DNA of 9,199 nt from JAFGKK01 sp049684495 (lineage in GTDB: Bacteria; Chloroflexota; Anaerolineae; Anaerolineales; RBG-16-64-43), in contig JBAVFZ010000402.1 in assembly GCA_049684495.1 (NCBI GenBank), positions 1-9,199 on the forward strand, written 5' to 3'. Made by a program: the position numbers and the translations under genes. Positions 1 through 5,655 of this stretch are shown in pieces. The notes beneath the pieces were generated by a model. That model was not told the DNA's origin. It did not search any database and saw only the letters and a list, made by a program, of their open reading frames with translations. Within the stretch, counting starts at the first letter, position 1, and every line of letters begins with the position of its first letter.

Positions 1-3
1 GGA

Positions 4-510
4 TCACTTCCCGGTCAGATAAAACCGCAGCATATCGTCCGCATACTGATCCGCCAGGATTTCGTTGTTGCGGCCGGGAATCTGGCGGGTCCGGCGCAGG
101 AAATGGAACGCCTCATGCGAGAGAACCCAGACGATCGCATCATCCAGACTCCGCAGCCGGGTGGAACTCAACAACCGGATCCACTCCCGACCGGTGCGCA
201 TATCCTTCACCCGGTCTCCCGGCCGCGTTCCGGGAGGAAAGGGCGGATGCGATCCATCGGGGGAAATGTACACGGGTGATTTCCGGGTGGGGAGGTCGCA
301 GGGAAAAGGACCGGGTACCTGGCAACTGATCCGGTAAAATGGGATCCGGCGGGTCGGCAACCAGCACCGCCCGTAGGCGCCGCCGTATTTACTCCGGCCG
401 CGGTCGATCCGAATCCAGGCCAAAAGGGCTGTATCATACTCGGAAAAAAAATCGCGGGCCCATTCCAGGGCACGCGGATGTTTTCCATCCAGATCGATAA
501 GCCAGTTCAT
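4..510 (-). CDS. Small putative zinc-dependent metallopeptidase-like protein (HExxH), otherwise unknown
   Basis: This 168-residue protein is not one I can assign to a named family. Near its C-terminus it has H132-E-A-F-H136, a perfect HExxH zinc-binding and catalytic motif, preceded by a hydrophobic helix-like stretch (AIVWVLS). Fourteen residues later comes E150-I-L-A-D154, an ExxxD pattern that could supply the third zinc ligand as in gluzincins. The N-terminal 120 residues are rich in Arg, Pro and Gly with three Cys and no signal peptide or membrane segment, so a cytosolic location is likely. Layout (motif at the extreme C-terminus of a short protein) resembles small zincin-like proteins annotated as hypothetical in many genomes. 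The ATG at 508-510 has no Shine-Dalgarno sequence. A TAAAAT box about 9 bases upstream suggests a leaderless transcript. It is divergent from the solute-binding protein gene. That it is a gene is fairly safe; proteolytic activity is inference. Confidence 0.62.
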   Translation of the reverse strand: MNWLIDLDGKHPRALEWARDFFSEYDTALLAWIRIDRGRSKYGGAYGRCWLPTRRIPFYRISCQVPGPFPCDLPTRKSPVYISPDGSHPPFPPGTRPGDRVKDMRTGREWIRLLSSTRLRSLDDAIVWVLSHEAFHFLRRTRQIPGRNNEILADQYADDMLRFYLTGK

Positions 511-519
511 AGAAAGTGG

Positions 520-525
520 ATTTTA
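520..525 (-). promoter_or_regulatory. Possible -10 box for the HExxH gene (leaderless start)
   Basis: Read on the minus strand, TAAAAT (5 of 6 matches to TATAAT) ends 9 bases before the ATG at 510. A start site 6-7 bases downstream would leave almost no 5' leader, which fits the absence of a ribosome binding site. I find no convincing -35 hexamer at 16-18 bases. Confidence 0.3.
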
Positions 526-662
526 CCCGGGAACTGCCGATACCAGTGCGAATAGGGTGAATTCGAGTGAAATCGCATTTCCCTCACCCGCTGCGAATTT
601 TAATGCATTCCATTTTGGTGAAGGATGTTTTATATAGGATTTTGAGTATCTGCTCAGGCCGG

Positions 663-739
663 GAAAAGCGTACACGGATTACCCCGTTCGCATATACCGC
701 TCACGGGGCGGGCACGGAGAAAAGCCGATTACACGGATT
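663..739 (+). repeat. Degenerate direct repeat flanking a small inverted repeat
   Basis: The sequence GAAAAGCG-TACACGGATT (663-680) recurs as GAAAAGCCGAT-TACACGGATT (719-739), with the ten bases TACACGGATT identical at 671-680 and 730-739. Between the copies, CCCCGT (682-687) can pair with ACGGGG (703-708) across a 15-base loop. Further on, AGCCGA (723-728) can pair with TCGGCT (760-765), followed closely by a T-run at 767-771. The arrangement resembles decayed dispersed intergenic repeats; whether copies occur elsewhere in the genome cannot be seen here. Confidence 0.45.
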
Positions 740-880
740 CTTAAAAAAATTTGATGTTTTCGGCTCTTTTTGGTGTTTCGGTGTACAAGAGGAGAAATCA
801 GGCTGAGTAAATACGATTTTGATATATATATTTCCAGAAGCAATCCATCCATCAGATATACCCGGATAATATTGCGGCAT

Positions 881-910
881 TTCGGCCAAAAGACGCGCTT
901 ATGATATTAT
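881..910 (+). promoter_or_regulatory. Predicted promoter of the solute-binding protein gene (extended -10)
   Basis: TGATATTAT at 902-910 is an extended -10 element: TG at 902-903, then TATTAT at 905-910, 5 of 6 to consensus. TTCGGC at 881-886, 18 bases upstream, is a weak -35. Transcription would begin near 917, giving a leader of about 30 bases before the ATG at 946. This makes the upstream ATG at 901, which lies in the -10 region, an unlikely start. Confidence 0.45.
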
Positions 911-945
911 GCGGTCCAATGTCCGGCTTACGATCGGGAGAGAAG

Positions 946-2232
946 ATGTGCGAACGACGAATAATTGCCACGCGGATTGGCGCAGGAATTATGCTCGCGG
1001 CCATCCTGGCCGGAACATCGGGCTGTCAATCCGGCCTGGGAAGCGCGACAACCGCCTTCCCGGGTGACACACCGGCGGTCATCCTTCAACCGGTGGAATC
1101 GGCGACGCCGATCCCGACCGCCGACCTCTCCTCACTCACCGTTTGGATTCCGCCGGCCTTCCGTTCGGACAGCAATTCCACCGCCGGCGAAGTGCTTAAC
1201 CGGCGGATCGATGCGTTTGAAGCGCTCCACACCGGGATAGCCGTCGGGGTGCGGATTAAGGCGGCCACCGGCGCCGGAGGCCTGCGCGATTCGCTTGCCG
1301 CCGCGGCCGCCGCCGCTCCGGGTGCGCTGCCGGATTTGGTAGCACTCGATCAATCCAACCTGCGCGCGGCCGCGATCAAGGAATTGATCCAACCGTTGGA
1401 CGGACTGCTTCCACCGGACACCTGGGATTCCTACTTCCCTTACGCCCAATCCATGATCACGATCGACGGACGGCGATTTGGCCTCCCGTTTGCGGGAGAT
1501 GCCATCGTTTTGGCCGGGACGCGTATGCCTTACCCCGCACCCCAACACTGGGCGGAAACCAGCAGCTGGACCAGCCCGATGTTCGCGCCCCTCGCAGACT
1601 CGCGTGCTCTGTTCCTGTTCTTCGGATATTACGCCGCGGGCGGCACGCCGCTGGAATCCATCGCGGATGCCCGGATCGAGCCGGAACCGCTCGCCGAGGA
1701 GCTGGCCTGGCTGCAGGCGATGCAGGCGGGCGGGGTCCTCAATCCCCGCAGCCTGCAGCTCGATTCATTCGAGAGTTCGTTCCTGGCGATCGAGAGCGTC
1801 GGGGATTGCACCGTCACCCTCTATTCGATCGTTTCGAAAGCCAGCGACTATTTCATCGGCTATTTACCAACGCCTGAGGGCGAAGCTTTCTCGCTATCCA
1901 CCGGCTGGTCCTGGACCGTCGCCACTACCAACCCGGCCCGTCAAAGGATCGCGGCGGAGCTCATAACCTGGCTATCGGATCCGGTGTTCCTGGCCGAGTG
2001 GTCTGAGGCGCAGGGGGTTCTCCCGCCCGCCCGTCCGGCGCTGGAACTATGGGCTTCGGGACTGCGGCGGGATCTCGTGTCGTCCATTTCGGAAAAATCA
2101 CTCCCATTCCCCGACGATGAAATTCTGGTGTTCGCCGGTCCGGTTTTCTCCAAAGCCGCGCGGCGGGTCTTGCTCGACGGAATCCTCCCGGCGGATTCCG
2201 CACAGGAAGCCGCAAAGGCAATCCGTCCCTGA
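946..2232 (+). CDS. Extracellular solute-binding lipoprotein, family 1 type (ABC importer component)
   Basis: Predicted surface lipoprotein that would capture a substrate, typically a sugar or sugar-like compound in this family, for an ABC importer. The chosen start at 946 gives 428 residues and has GGGAG just upstream; the ATG at 901 in the same frame lacks a ribosome binding site and sits within the predicted promoter. A basic N-terminus (RR) and hydrophobic core lead to a lipobox TSGC with the lipidated Cys27. A Pro/Thr/Ala-rich linker follows to about residue 62, then the binding fold opens with a strand (TVWIPPAF, about 65-72). Typical family features are PDLVALD, RFGLPFAGD, GWSWTVA near 320 and the C-terminal WLSDPVFLAEW...GVLPPAR block near 342-363. 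No permease or ATPase gene is adjacent, so it is an orphan binding protein here. Substrate cannot be told. Fold confidence is good; transport role is by family. Confidence 0.85.
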   Translation: MCERRIIATRIGAGIMLAAILAGTSGCQSGLGSATTAFPGDTPAVILQPVESATPIPTADLSSLTVWIPPAFRSDSNSTAGEVLNRRIDAFEALHTGIAVGVRIKAATGAGGLRDSLAAAAAAAPGALPDLVALDQSNLRAAAIKELIQPLDGLLPPDTWDSYFPYAQSMITIDGRRFGLPFAGDAIVLAGTRMPYPAPQHWAETSSWTSPMFAPLADSRALFLFFGYYAAGGTPLESIADARIEPEPLAEELAWLQAMQAGGVLNPRSLQLDSFESSFLAIESVGDCTVTLYSIVSKASDYFIGYLPTPEGEAFSLSTGWSWTVATTNPARQRIAAELITWLSDPVFLAEWSEAQGVLPPARPALELWASGLRRDLVSSISEKSLPFPDDEILVFAGPVFSKAARRVLLDGILPADSAQEAAKAIRP

Positions 2233-2242
2233 AAATCCAACA

Positions 2243-2270
2243 TTCGGCCCCGTTTCATTTTGGGTATAAT
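2243..2270 (+). promoter_or_regulatory. Predicted promoter of the GNAT acetyltransferase gene
   Basis: A perfect TATAAT lies at 2265-2270, in the context GGGTATAATG, just after the solute-binding protein stop codon. The best -35 is TTCGGC at 2243-2248 with a 16-base spacer, a weak match in its second half. Transcription would start near 2277, leaving a leader of about 60 bases. This suggests the acetyltransferase is transcribed separately from the upstream gene. Confidence 0.5.
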
Positions 2271-2335
2271 GACCCGCCGTGCCGATGGAATGACTGCCGG
2301 CGGCAAATCCCGCCATTGATTGAGTGATATCTCGT

Positions 2336-2854
2336 ATGCCGATCCAAATTCGCAAAGAGCGCCCGGGTGATGAAAAATCCGTCTTTGAAGTGAATTCTTG
2401 CGCCTTCGGACGGGATGCGGAGCCGAAAGTCGTCGACCAGCTCCGTATTAACTGCCCCGAAGGGATATCGCTGGTCGCGGAAGTCGACAGAAAAATTGTC
2501 GGGCATATCCTCTTCACGCCGGCATGGATCGAAACCGAGCAAAAGACGGTTCACGGGATGGGGCTTGCTCCGCTCGCGGTTGCGCCGGAATGCCAACGAA
2601 TGGGGGTTGGAACCGCGTTGATCCAAGCGGGGATCGAGGAATTGCGCGCGGCGGATACCCCATTCATCGTCGTGCTCGGGCACCCCGGGTATTATCCGAA
2701 GTTCGGATTCGAGAAAGGCTCGAAATACGGATTCCGGAGCGCATATGACGAAGTGCCGGATGAAGCGTTCATGTTATTGGTTTTTCAGCCGGAGGCGATT
2801 CAGGGAATCCGCGGCACGATAAAAATCCGGCCGGAATTCACCGCCGCAATGTAA
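2336..2854 (+). CDS. GNAT-family N-acetyltransferase, YhbS-like
   Basis: Predicted cytosolic acetyltransferase of 172 residues that would move an acetyl group from acetyl-CoA to an unknown amine. The acetyl-CoA pyrophosphate loop is clear: L-A-V-A-P-E-C then Q87-R-M-G-V-G-T-A-L95, matching the Q/RxxGxG/A signature, followed by the expected helix. The C-terminal half has LGHPGYYPKFGF (about 114-125), characteristic of the YhbS-type group (COG3153) with its LG-x-P-x-YY-x-x-FGF signature. The N-terminus (IRKERPGDEKSVFEVNSCAF) matches the family's first strand and helix. Start at 2336 (ATG) is preferred; an in-frame GTG at 2324 would add four residues, and neither has a strong ribosome binding site. 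The mutase gene follows after about 100 bases in the same direction and may be co-transcribed. Family assignment is strong; substrate unknown. Confidence 0.87.
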   Translation: MPIQIRKERPGDEKSVFEVNSCAFGRDAEPKVVDQLRINCPEGISLVAEVDRKIVGHILFTPAWIETEQKTVHGMGLAPLAVAPECQRMGVGTALIQAGIEELRAADTPFIVVLGHPGYYPKFGFEKGSKYGFRSAYDEVPDEAFMLLVFQPEAIQGIRGTIKIRPEFTAAM

Positions 2855-2942
2855 GCCCCCGGAGCCGGCCGGCATCCGCTTTCGGAAGGCACCCGAAATA
2901 ATCGAAATGGCTGTACCGGAGGTTGCTTCGGGCGGCCGATAT

Positions 2943-2948
2943 GGGAGA
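2943..2948 (+). promoter_or_regulatory. Ribosome binding site deciding the mutase start
   Basis: GGGAGA stands 9 bases before the ATG at 2958. An in-frame ATG at 2907 would add 17 residues that precede the conserved N-terminal strand and look unlike the family, so 2958 is the better start. Confidence 0.65.
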
Positions 2949-2957
2949 CAAGAATTA

Positions 2958-4418
2958 ATGACCATCCATTTTGGAACCGACGGTTGGCGGGCTGTCATCT
3001 CGGATACCTTCACCTTCACCAACCTGCGCCTGGTGGCGCAGGCCATTGCCGATGCGGCCGCCTCCCCGGATTGGAACCGGCTTCCCGCCCATTCGGACGG
3101 TACGGTCAAGAAGGAGATGGTGGTCGGCTTCGACACCCGGTTCCTTTCCGACCGTTACGCGGCCGAAGTGGCACGCGTGCTGGCGGCGAACGGATACACC
3201 GTGCACTTGGCGCAGGCCGATGCGCCGACTCCGGCGATCTCCTACATGGTCCACCATTTAAAGGCTATGGGCGGTGTGATGATCACCGCTTCGCACAACG
3301 CGCCGCGCTACAACGGTGTCAAATTGAAATCCTCCTATGGCGGATCGGCGCTTCCCGAACAATGCCGCCGGGTGGAGATCTACCTCTCCGACAACGAAGC
3401 CCGCGGACGCGGCCCGAATCTTATGGATTACCATCAGGCCACCGAATCCAAAAAGATCCGGCGTTTCAATCCGATCCCGGCCTATCATGAACACCTTCGT
3501 AAGTTGATCAATTTCGATGCGATCGCGGCCAAGCCGCCGCGCGTCGTCGTGGATTCCATGTACGGCTCCGGGCGCGGGCAGATAAAAACGATCCTGCAGG
3601 GGACGGGCTGCGAAGTGTTCGAGGTGCGCGGGGAGATGAACCCCGGTTTCGGGGGCGTGCACCCCGAACCGATCGCGTGCAATCTGGGGGCGCTGGCGGG
3701 CGCGATTGCCGCCGGTCACGGCGAGCTGGGAGTGGCCACCGACGGCGACGGCGACCGTTCCGGCGCGATGGACGGGCGCGGCCAATTCGTCGATCCGCAC
3801 CGGATCATGGCCCTGGCGCTGCGCTACCTGGTCGAGAAACGCGGCTGGCGGGGAAAGGTGGTTAAAACCGTCTCGACCACACAGATGATCAACCGGCTGG
3901 CCGCCAAATTCGGATTGGAAGTCTTCGAAACACCCGTCGGCTTCAACTATATCGCGGATTACATGCTCAAGGACGACGTGCTGATCGGCGGCGAGGAATC
4001 CGGCGGGATGAGCTTCCGCGGTCACATCCCCGAAGGCGACGGCGTGCTGTTCGGATTGCTGTTGATCGAGATGGTGGCGGTGTATCGCGAGCCGCTGGAC
4101 GCCCTGGTCGGGGATCTCCTGCGCGAGGTGGGTCCGGCGTTGTACGAACGCCGGGATCTGCGCCTGGTACACCCGGTATCGAAAGCGGAAATCACCAAGA
4201 AGCTGGTTGAGAATCCGCCGGCAACCCTTGGCGGCGTGAAGGTGGGCAAGATACAGACATTGGACGGGGTGAAATACCTGCTGGAGGACGAATCCTGGCT
4301 GCTGATCCGTCCTTCGGGGACCGAGCCGGTCCTGCGCGTGTATGCCGAAGGTCGCGACGAGAAAATGGTAAAAGCGCTGCTTTCCTTCGGCGAGAAAGTC
4401 GCGCAGGAAGCGATGTAG
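2958..4418 (+). CDS. Phosphoglucomutase/phosphomannomutase (alpha-D-phosphohexomutase)
   Basis: Cytosolic enzyme that interconverts hexose 1-phosphate and 6-phosphate (glucose and/or mannose) through a phosphoserine and a bisphosphate intermediate, feeding nucleotide-sugar, glycogen and cell-envelope synthesis. All four signature loops are present in order in its 486 residues. The N-terminus reads FGTDGWRAVI. The catalytic phosphoserine loop TASHNA carries Ser112, with Ala where many homologues have Pro. The Mg2+ loop is D262-G-D264-G-D266-R. The sugar-specificity loop is GGEESGGMS (344-352), and the phosphate-binding loop RPSGTEP (451-457) closes domain 4. Length is normal for the family and the frame is intact, so it should be active. 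The GGEESGG loop does not by itself decide between glucose and mannose, so I give no gene symbol. It ends 56 bases before the 3' end of the convergent GGDEF gene. Confidence 0.95.
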   Translation: MTIHFGTDGWRAVISDTFTFTNLRLVAQAIADAAASPDWNRLPAHSDGTVKKEMVVGFDTRFLSDRYAAEVARVLAANGYTVHLAQADAPTPAISYMVHHLKAMGGVMITASHNAPRYNGVKLKSSYGGSALPEQCRRVEIYLSDNEARGRGPNLMDYHQATESKKIRRFNPIPAYHEHLRKLINFDAIAAKPPRVVVDSMYGSGRGQIKTILQGTGCEVFEVRGEMNPGFGGVHPEPIACNLGALAGAIAAGHGELGVATDGDGDRSGAMDGRGQFVDPHRIMALALRYLVEKRGWRGKVVKTVSTTQMINRLAAKFGLEVFETPVGFNYIADYMLKDDVLIGGEESGGMSFRGHIPEGDGVLFGLLLIEMVAVYREPLDALVGDLLREVGPALYERRDLRLVHPVSKAEITKKLVENPPATLGGVKVGKIQTLDGVKYLLEDESWLLIRPSGTEPVLRVYAEGRDEKMVKALLSFGEKVAQEAM

Positions 4419-4432
4419 CTTCCCGCCGATAA

Positions 4433-4458
4433 GAGGATCCCCTTAAGCGAGGGGCCTC
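4433..4458 (+). terminator. Possible hairpin terminator after the mutase gene
   Basis: GAGG (4433-4436) and CCCCT (4439-4443) can pair with AGGGG (4450-4454) and CCTC (4455-4458), with a two-base AT bulge and a six-base loop. It begins about 15 bases after the mutase stop codon. No T-run follows, so this is at best a non-canonical terminator. Confidence 0.35.
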
Positions 4459-4467
4459 CGTTCCATA

Positions 4468-4498
4468 AACCGGATTACCGGCAGACGGTAATCCGGTT
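4468..4498. repeat. Perfect 13-bp inverted repeat between convergent genes, overlapping the GGDEF gene stop
   Basis: AACCGGATTACCG (4468-4480) and CGGTAATCCGGTT (4486-4498) are exact reverse complements around a five-base loop. On the minus strand the first arm encodes the codons for Asn308 to Thr311 of the GGDEF protein, and the second arm contains the final Arg codon and the TAA stop. It lies between two converging genes and could act as a bidirectional terminator or mRNA 3'-end stabiliser. Neither side has the T-run of a classical intrinsic terminator. Confidence 0.6.
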
Positions 4499-5419
4499 GC
4501 CCCCTGCAGAAATGGATTCCAACATCGCCGTCTCGGCGGCGTGGAGCAATGTATCGGCCGTCTCACCCTGTGCCGGATAAGACGCCACCCCGCAGGAGAA
4601 CGTGCAGTCGATCTTCGATCCGAGATAATTGAGGATCGAATCGTGGAATGCCTTGCGCAGCTGTTCGGCGCGCGGCTCGGCGATGGCAAGCGAAGCACCG
4701 GGCATTACCACCAGGAAATCCTCGCCGGCCAACCGGCTGGCAAGATCCCCCCGCCGGATGTACCGATAAATAAGCGATCCCATGATCTTAAGAATTTCAA
4801 TTCCGGCTTTATCCCCGTAGACTTCACCGGCTTTCTGAAATTGGTCGAGCCGGATCCTCAATATACTTATGGAAATTTTCGAGCGGGCAGCCCGGACGAG
4901 TTCGTGTTTCAGCGATTCTTCCATGTAACAGCGGTTGAACAGGCTGGTGATCGGATCCCGGATGGATTGTTCCCGGAGCGACGCGCTCAAGATCTGAATG
5001 TTGGTGTTCTTTTCGAGCAGGAGTTCCAGCGCGCACTTATGGTCCTCCTCCATCCGGATGCAGTTTGAAATATCCCTGAGATAAAGGACATCGCCTCCGC
5101 TTTTTCCCGAGACGGGCGGGAAGGGAAGCCGGATTATTTCCAGCGTGATTTCCGGGTGGTCCGGCAAATGAACGACGGCCTTGGCTGCGGCGCGGCGCAA
5201 CCGGACACGCCAATCCTTCCAGGCCGGGAACACGGCCTGAATGGATTTTCCTGAAACCTTCCGCCCCCTCAGACCGGTCAGCTTGCACGCCGCGGGATTT
5301 ATTTCTTTTATTCGATCAGCCCGGTCAAGCACAATGATCCCATCCGGCAACAACTGCAGGATGGAAGACCGCGGTGTGGGCATCCGATTGCGGTGGATAA
5401 TTCGTTTTCCGGCCGGCAT
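4475..5419 (-). CDS. PAS-GGDEF protein with degenerate diguanylate cyclase site and intact RxxD I-site
   Basis: Cytosolic signalling protein of 314 residues. A PAS domain (about 16-120; LPDGIIVLDR, INPAACKLTG) is followed by a linker helix (about 122-150) and a GGDEF domain (about 150-314) opening with D155-P-I-T-S-L-F-N-R. The active-site signature is A231-G-E-D-F235 instead of GG(D/E)EF. Aligned without gaps to PleD, the metal Asp is Arg190, the phosphate-contacting Lys is Gln195, and the guanine-contacting Asn and Asp are Gly198 and Ile207; Asp192 and Glu233 remain. The inhibitory c-di-GMP site R222-x-x-D225 is intact at the right distance. I infer it does not make c-di-GMP but may bind it. 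The start is ATG at 5419 with GGAGG seven bases upstream; a GTG at 5476 is possible but poorly placed. No membrane segment is seen, unlike many multi-pass sensors of similar C-terminal layout. Confidence 0.9.
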   Translation of the reverse strand: MPAGKRIIHRNRMPTPRSSILQLLPDGIIVLDRADRIKEINPAACKLTGLRGRKVSGKSIQAVFPAWKDWRVRLRRAAAKAVVHLPDHPEITLEIIRLPFPPVSGKSGGDVLYLRDISNCIRMEEDHKCALELLLEKNTNIQILSASLREQSIRDPITSLFNRCYMEESLKHELVRAARSKISISILRIRLDQFQKAGEVYGDKAGIEILKIMGSLIYRYIRRGDLASRLAGEDFLVVMPGASLAIAEPRAEQLRKAFHDSILNYLGSKIDCTFSCGVASYPAQGETADTLLHAAETAMLESISAGGNRITVCR

Positions 5420-5427
5420 CTTCGCGC

Positions 5428-5432
5428 CTCCG
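5428..5432 (-). promoter_or_regulatory. Ribosome binding site deciding the PAS-GGDEF start
   Basis: On the minus strand GGAGG lies seven bases before the ATG at 5419, much better than anything ahead of the in-frame GTG at 5476. Confidence 0.7.
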
Positions 5433-5500
5433 ATTGGCGGCTGAAAAAAGCGACTTGCCAGATCCGCGCCAATCACTCCAATACAGCGAGTTCCTTCTGA

Positions 5501-5529
5501 ATTATAAAGGACAGCTCGGAAATTTTGAA
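5501..5529 (-). promoter_or_regulatory. Predicted promoter of the PAS-GGDEF gene
   Basis: Read on the minus strand, TTCAAA (5529-5524; 4 of 6 to TTGACA) is followed after exactly 17 bases by TATAAT (5506-5501; perfect). Transcription would begin near 5494, leaving a leader of about 75 bases to the ATG at 5419. This indicates expression independent of the upstream mfd gene. Confidence 0.6.
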
Positions 5530-5573
5530 CCTTGATTTGCCGGGTTTCTCGAAATTCTGGATAAATTCCAATT

Positions 5574-5599
5574 CGGTATTATTCCACCCGGGGATACCG
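5574..5599 (-). terminator. Weak hairpin candidate downstream of mfd
   Basis: CGGTAT and ATACCG (5574-5579 and 5594-5599) are reverse complements around a 14-base loop, about 60 bases past the mfd stop codon. Pairing can extend slightly on both sides if one base bulges. No strong T-run follows on the minus strand, so this is only a possible mfd terminator. Confidence 0.22.
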
Positions 5600-5655
5600 G
5601 AAAATCGAGGCGCCCACCCGGGATAAGGCTACGGTACCCGCCGTCCGCATGCCCT

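Larger units (their letters stand above)
511..880. other. Long AT-rich intergenic region between divergent genes
   Basis: This stretch is visibly richer in A and T than the genes on either side. It contains poly-A and poly-T tracts (742-748, 767-771) and a TATATATAT-like tract around 822-830. It also holds a degenerate direct repeat and two inverted repeats listed separately. An open frame of 79 codons spans 567-806 on the plus strand, but it has a GTG start without ribosome binding site and no recognisable domain, so I do not call it a gene. A TTGATA (819-824) and a GATAAT (865-870) resemble promoter elements but are not correctly spaced to partners. Confidence 0.6.

Noticed and set aside
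567..806. A 79-codon frame in the left intergenic region
   Set aside because: GTG start without ribosome binding site, composition unlike the neighbouring genes, overlap with the direct and inverted repeats, and no domain. More likely a chance frame in repeat-like DNA.
819..870. TTGATA (819-824) and GATAAT (865-870) as promoter elements for the solute-binding protein gene
   Set aside because: Neither has a partner hexamer at 16-18 bases. The TGATATTAT element at 902-910 fits the chosen translation start better.
3258..4172. A 304-codon open frame on the minus strand inside the mutase gene
   Set aside because: It is antisense to the phosphohexomutase core including all catalytic loops, with no recognisable motif and no ribosome binding site case. 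It is a composition artefact.
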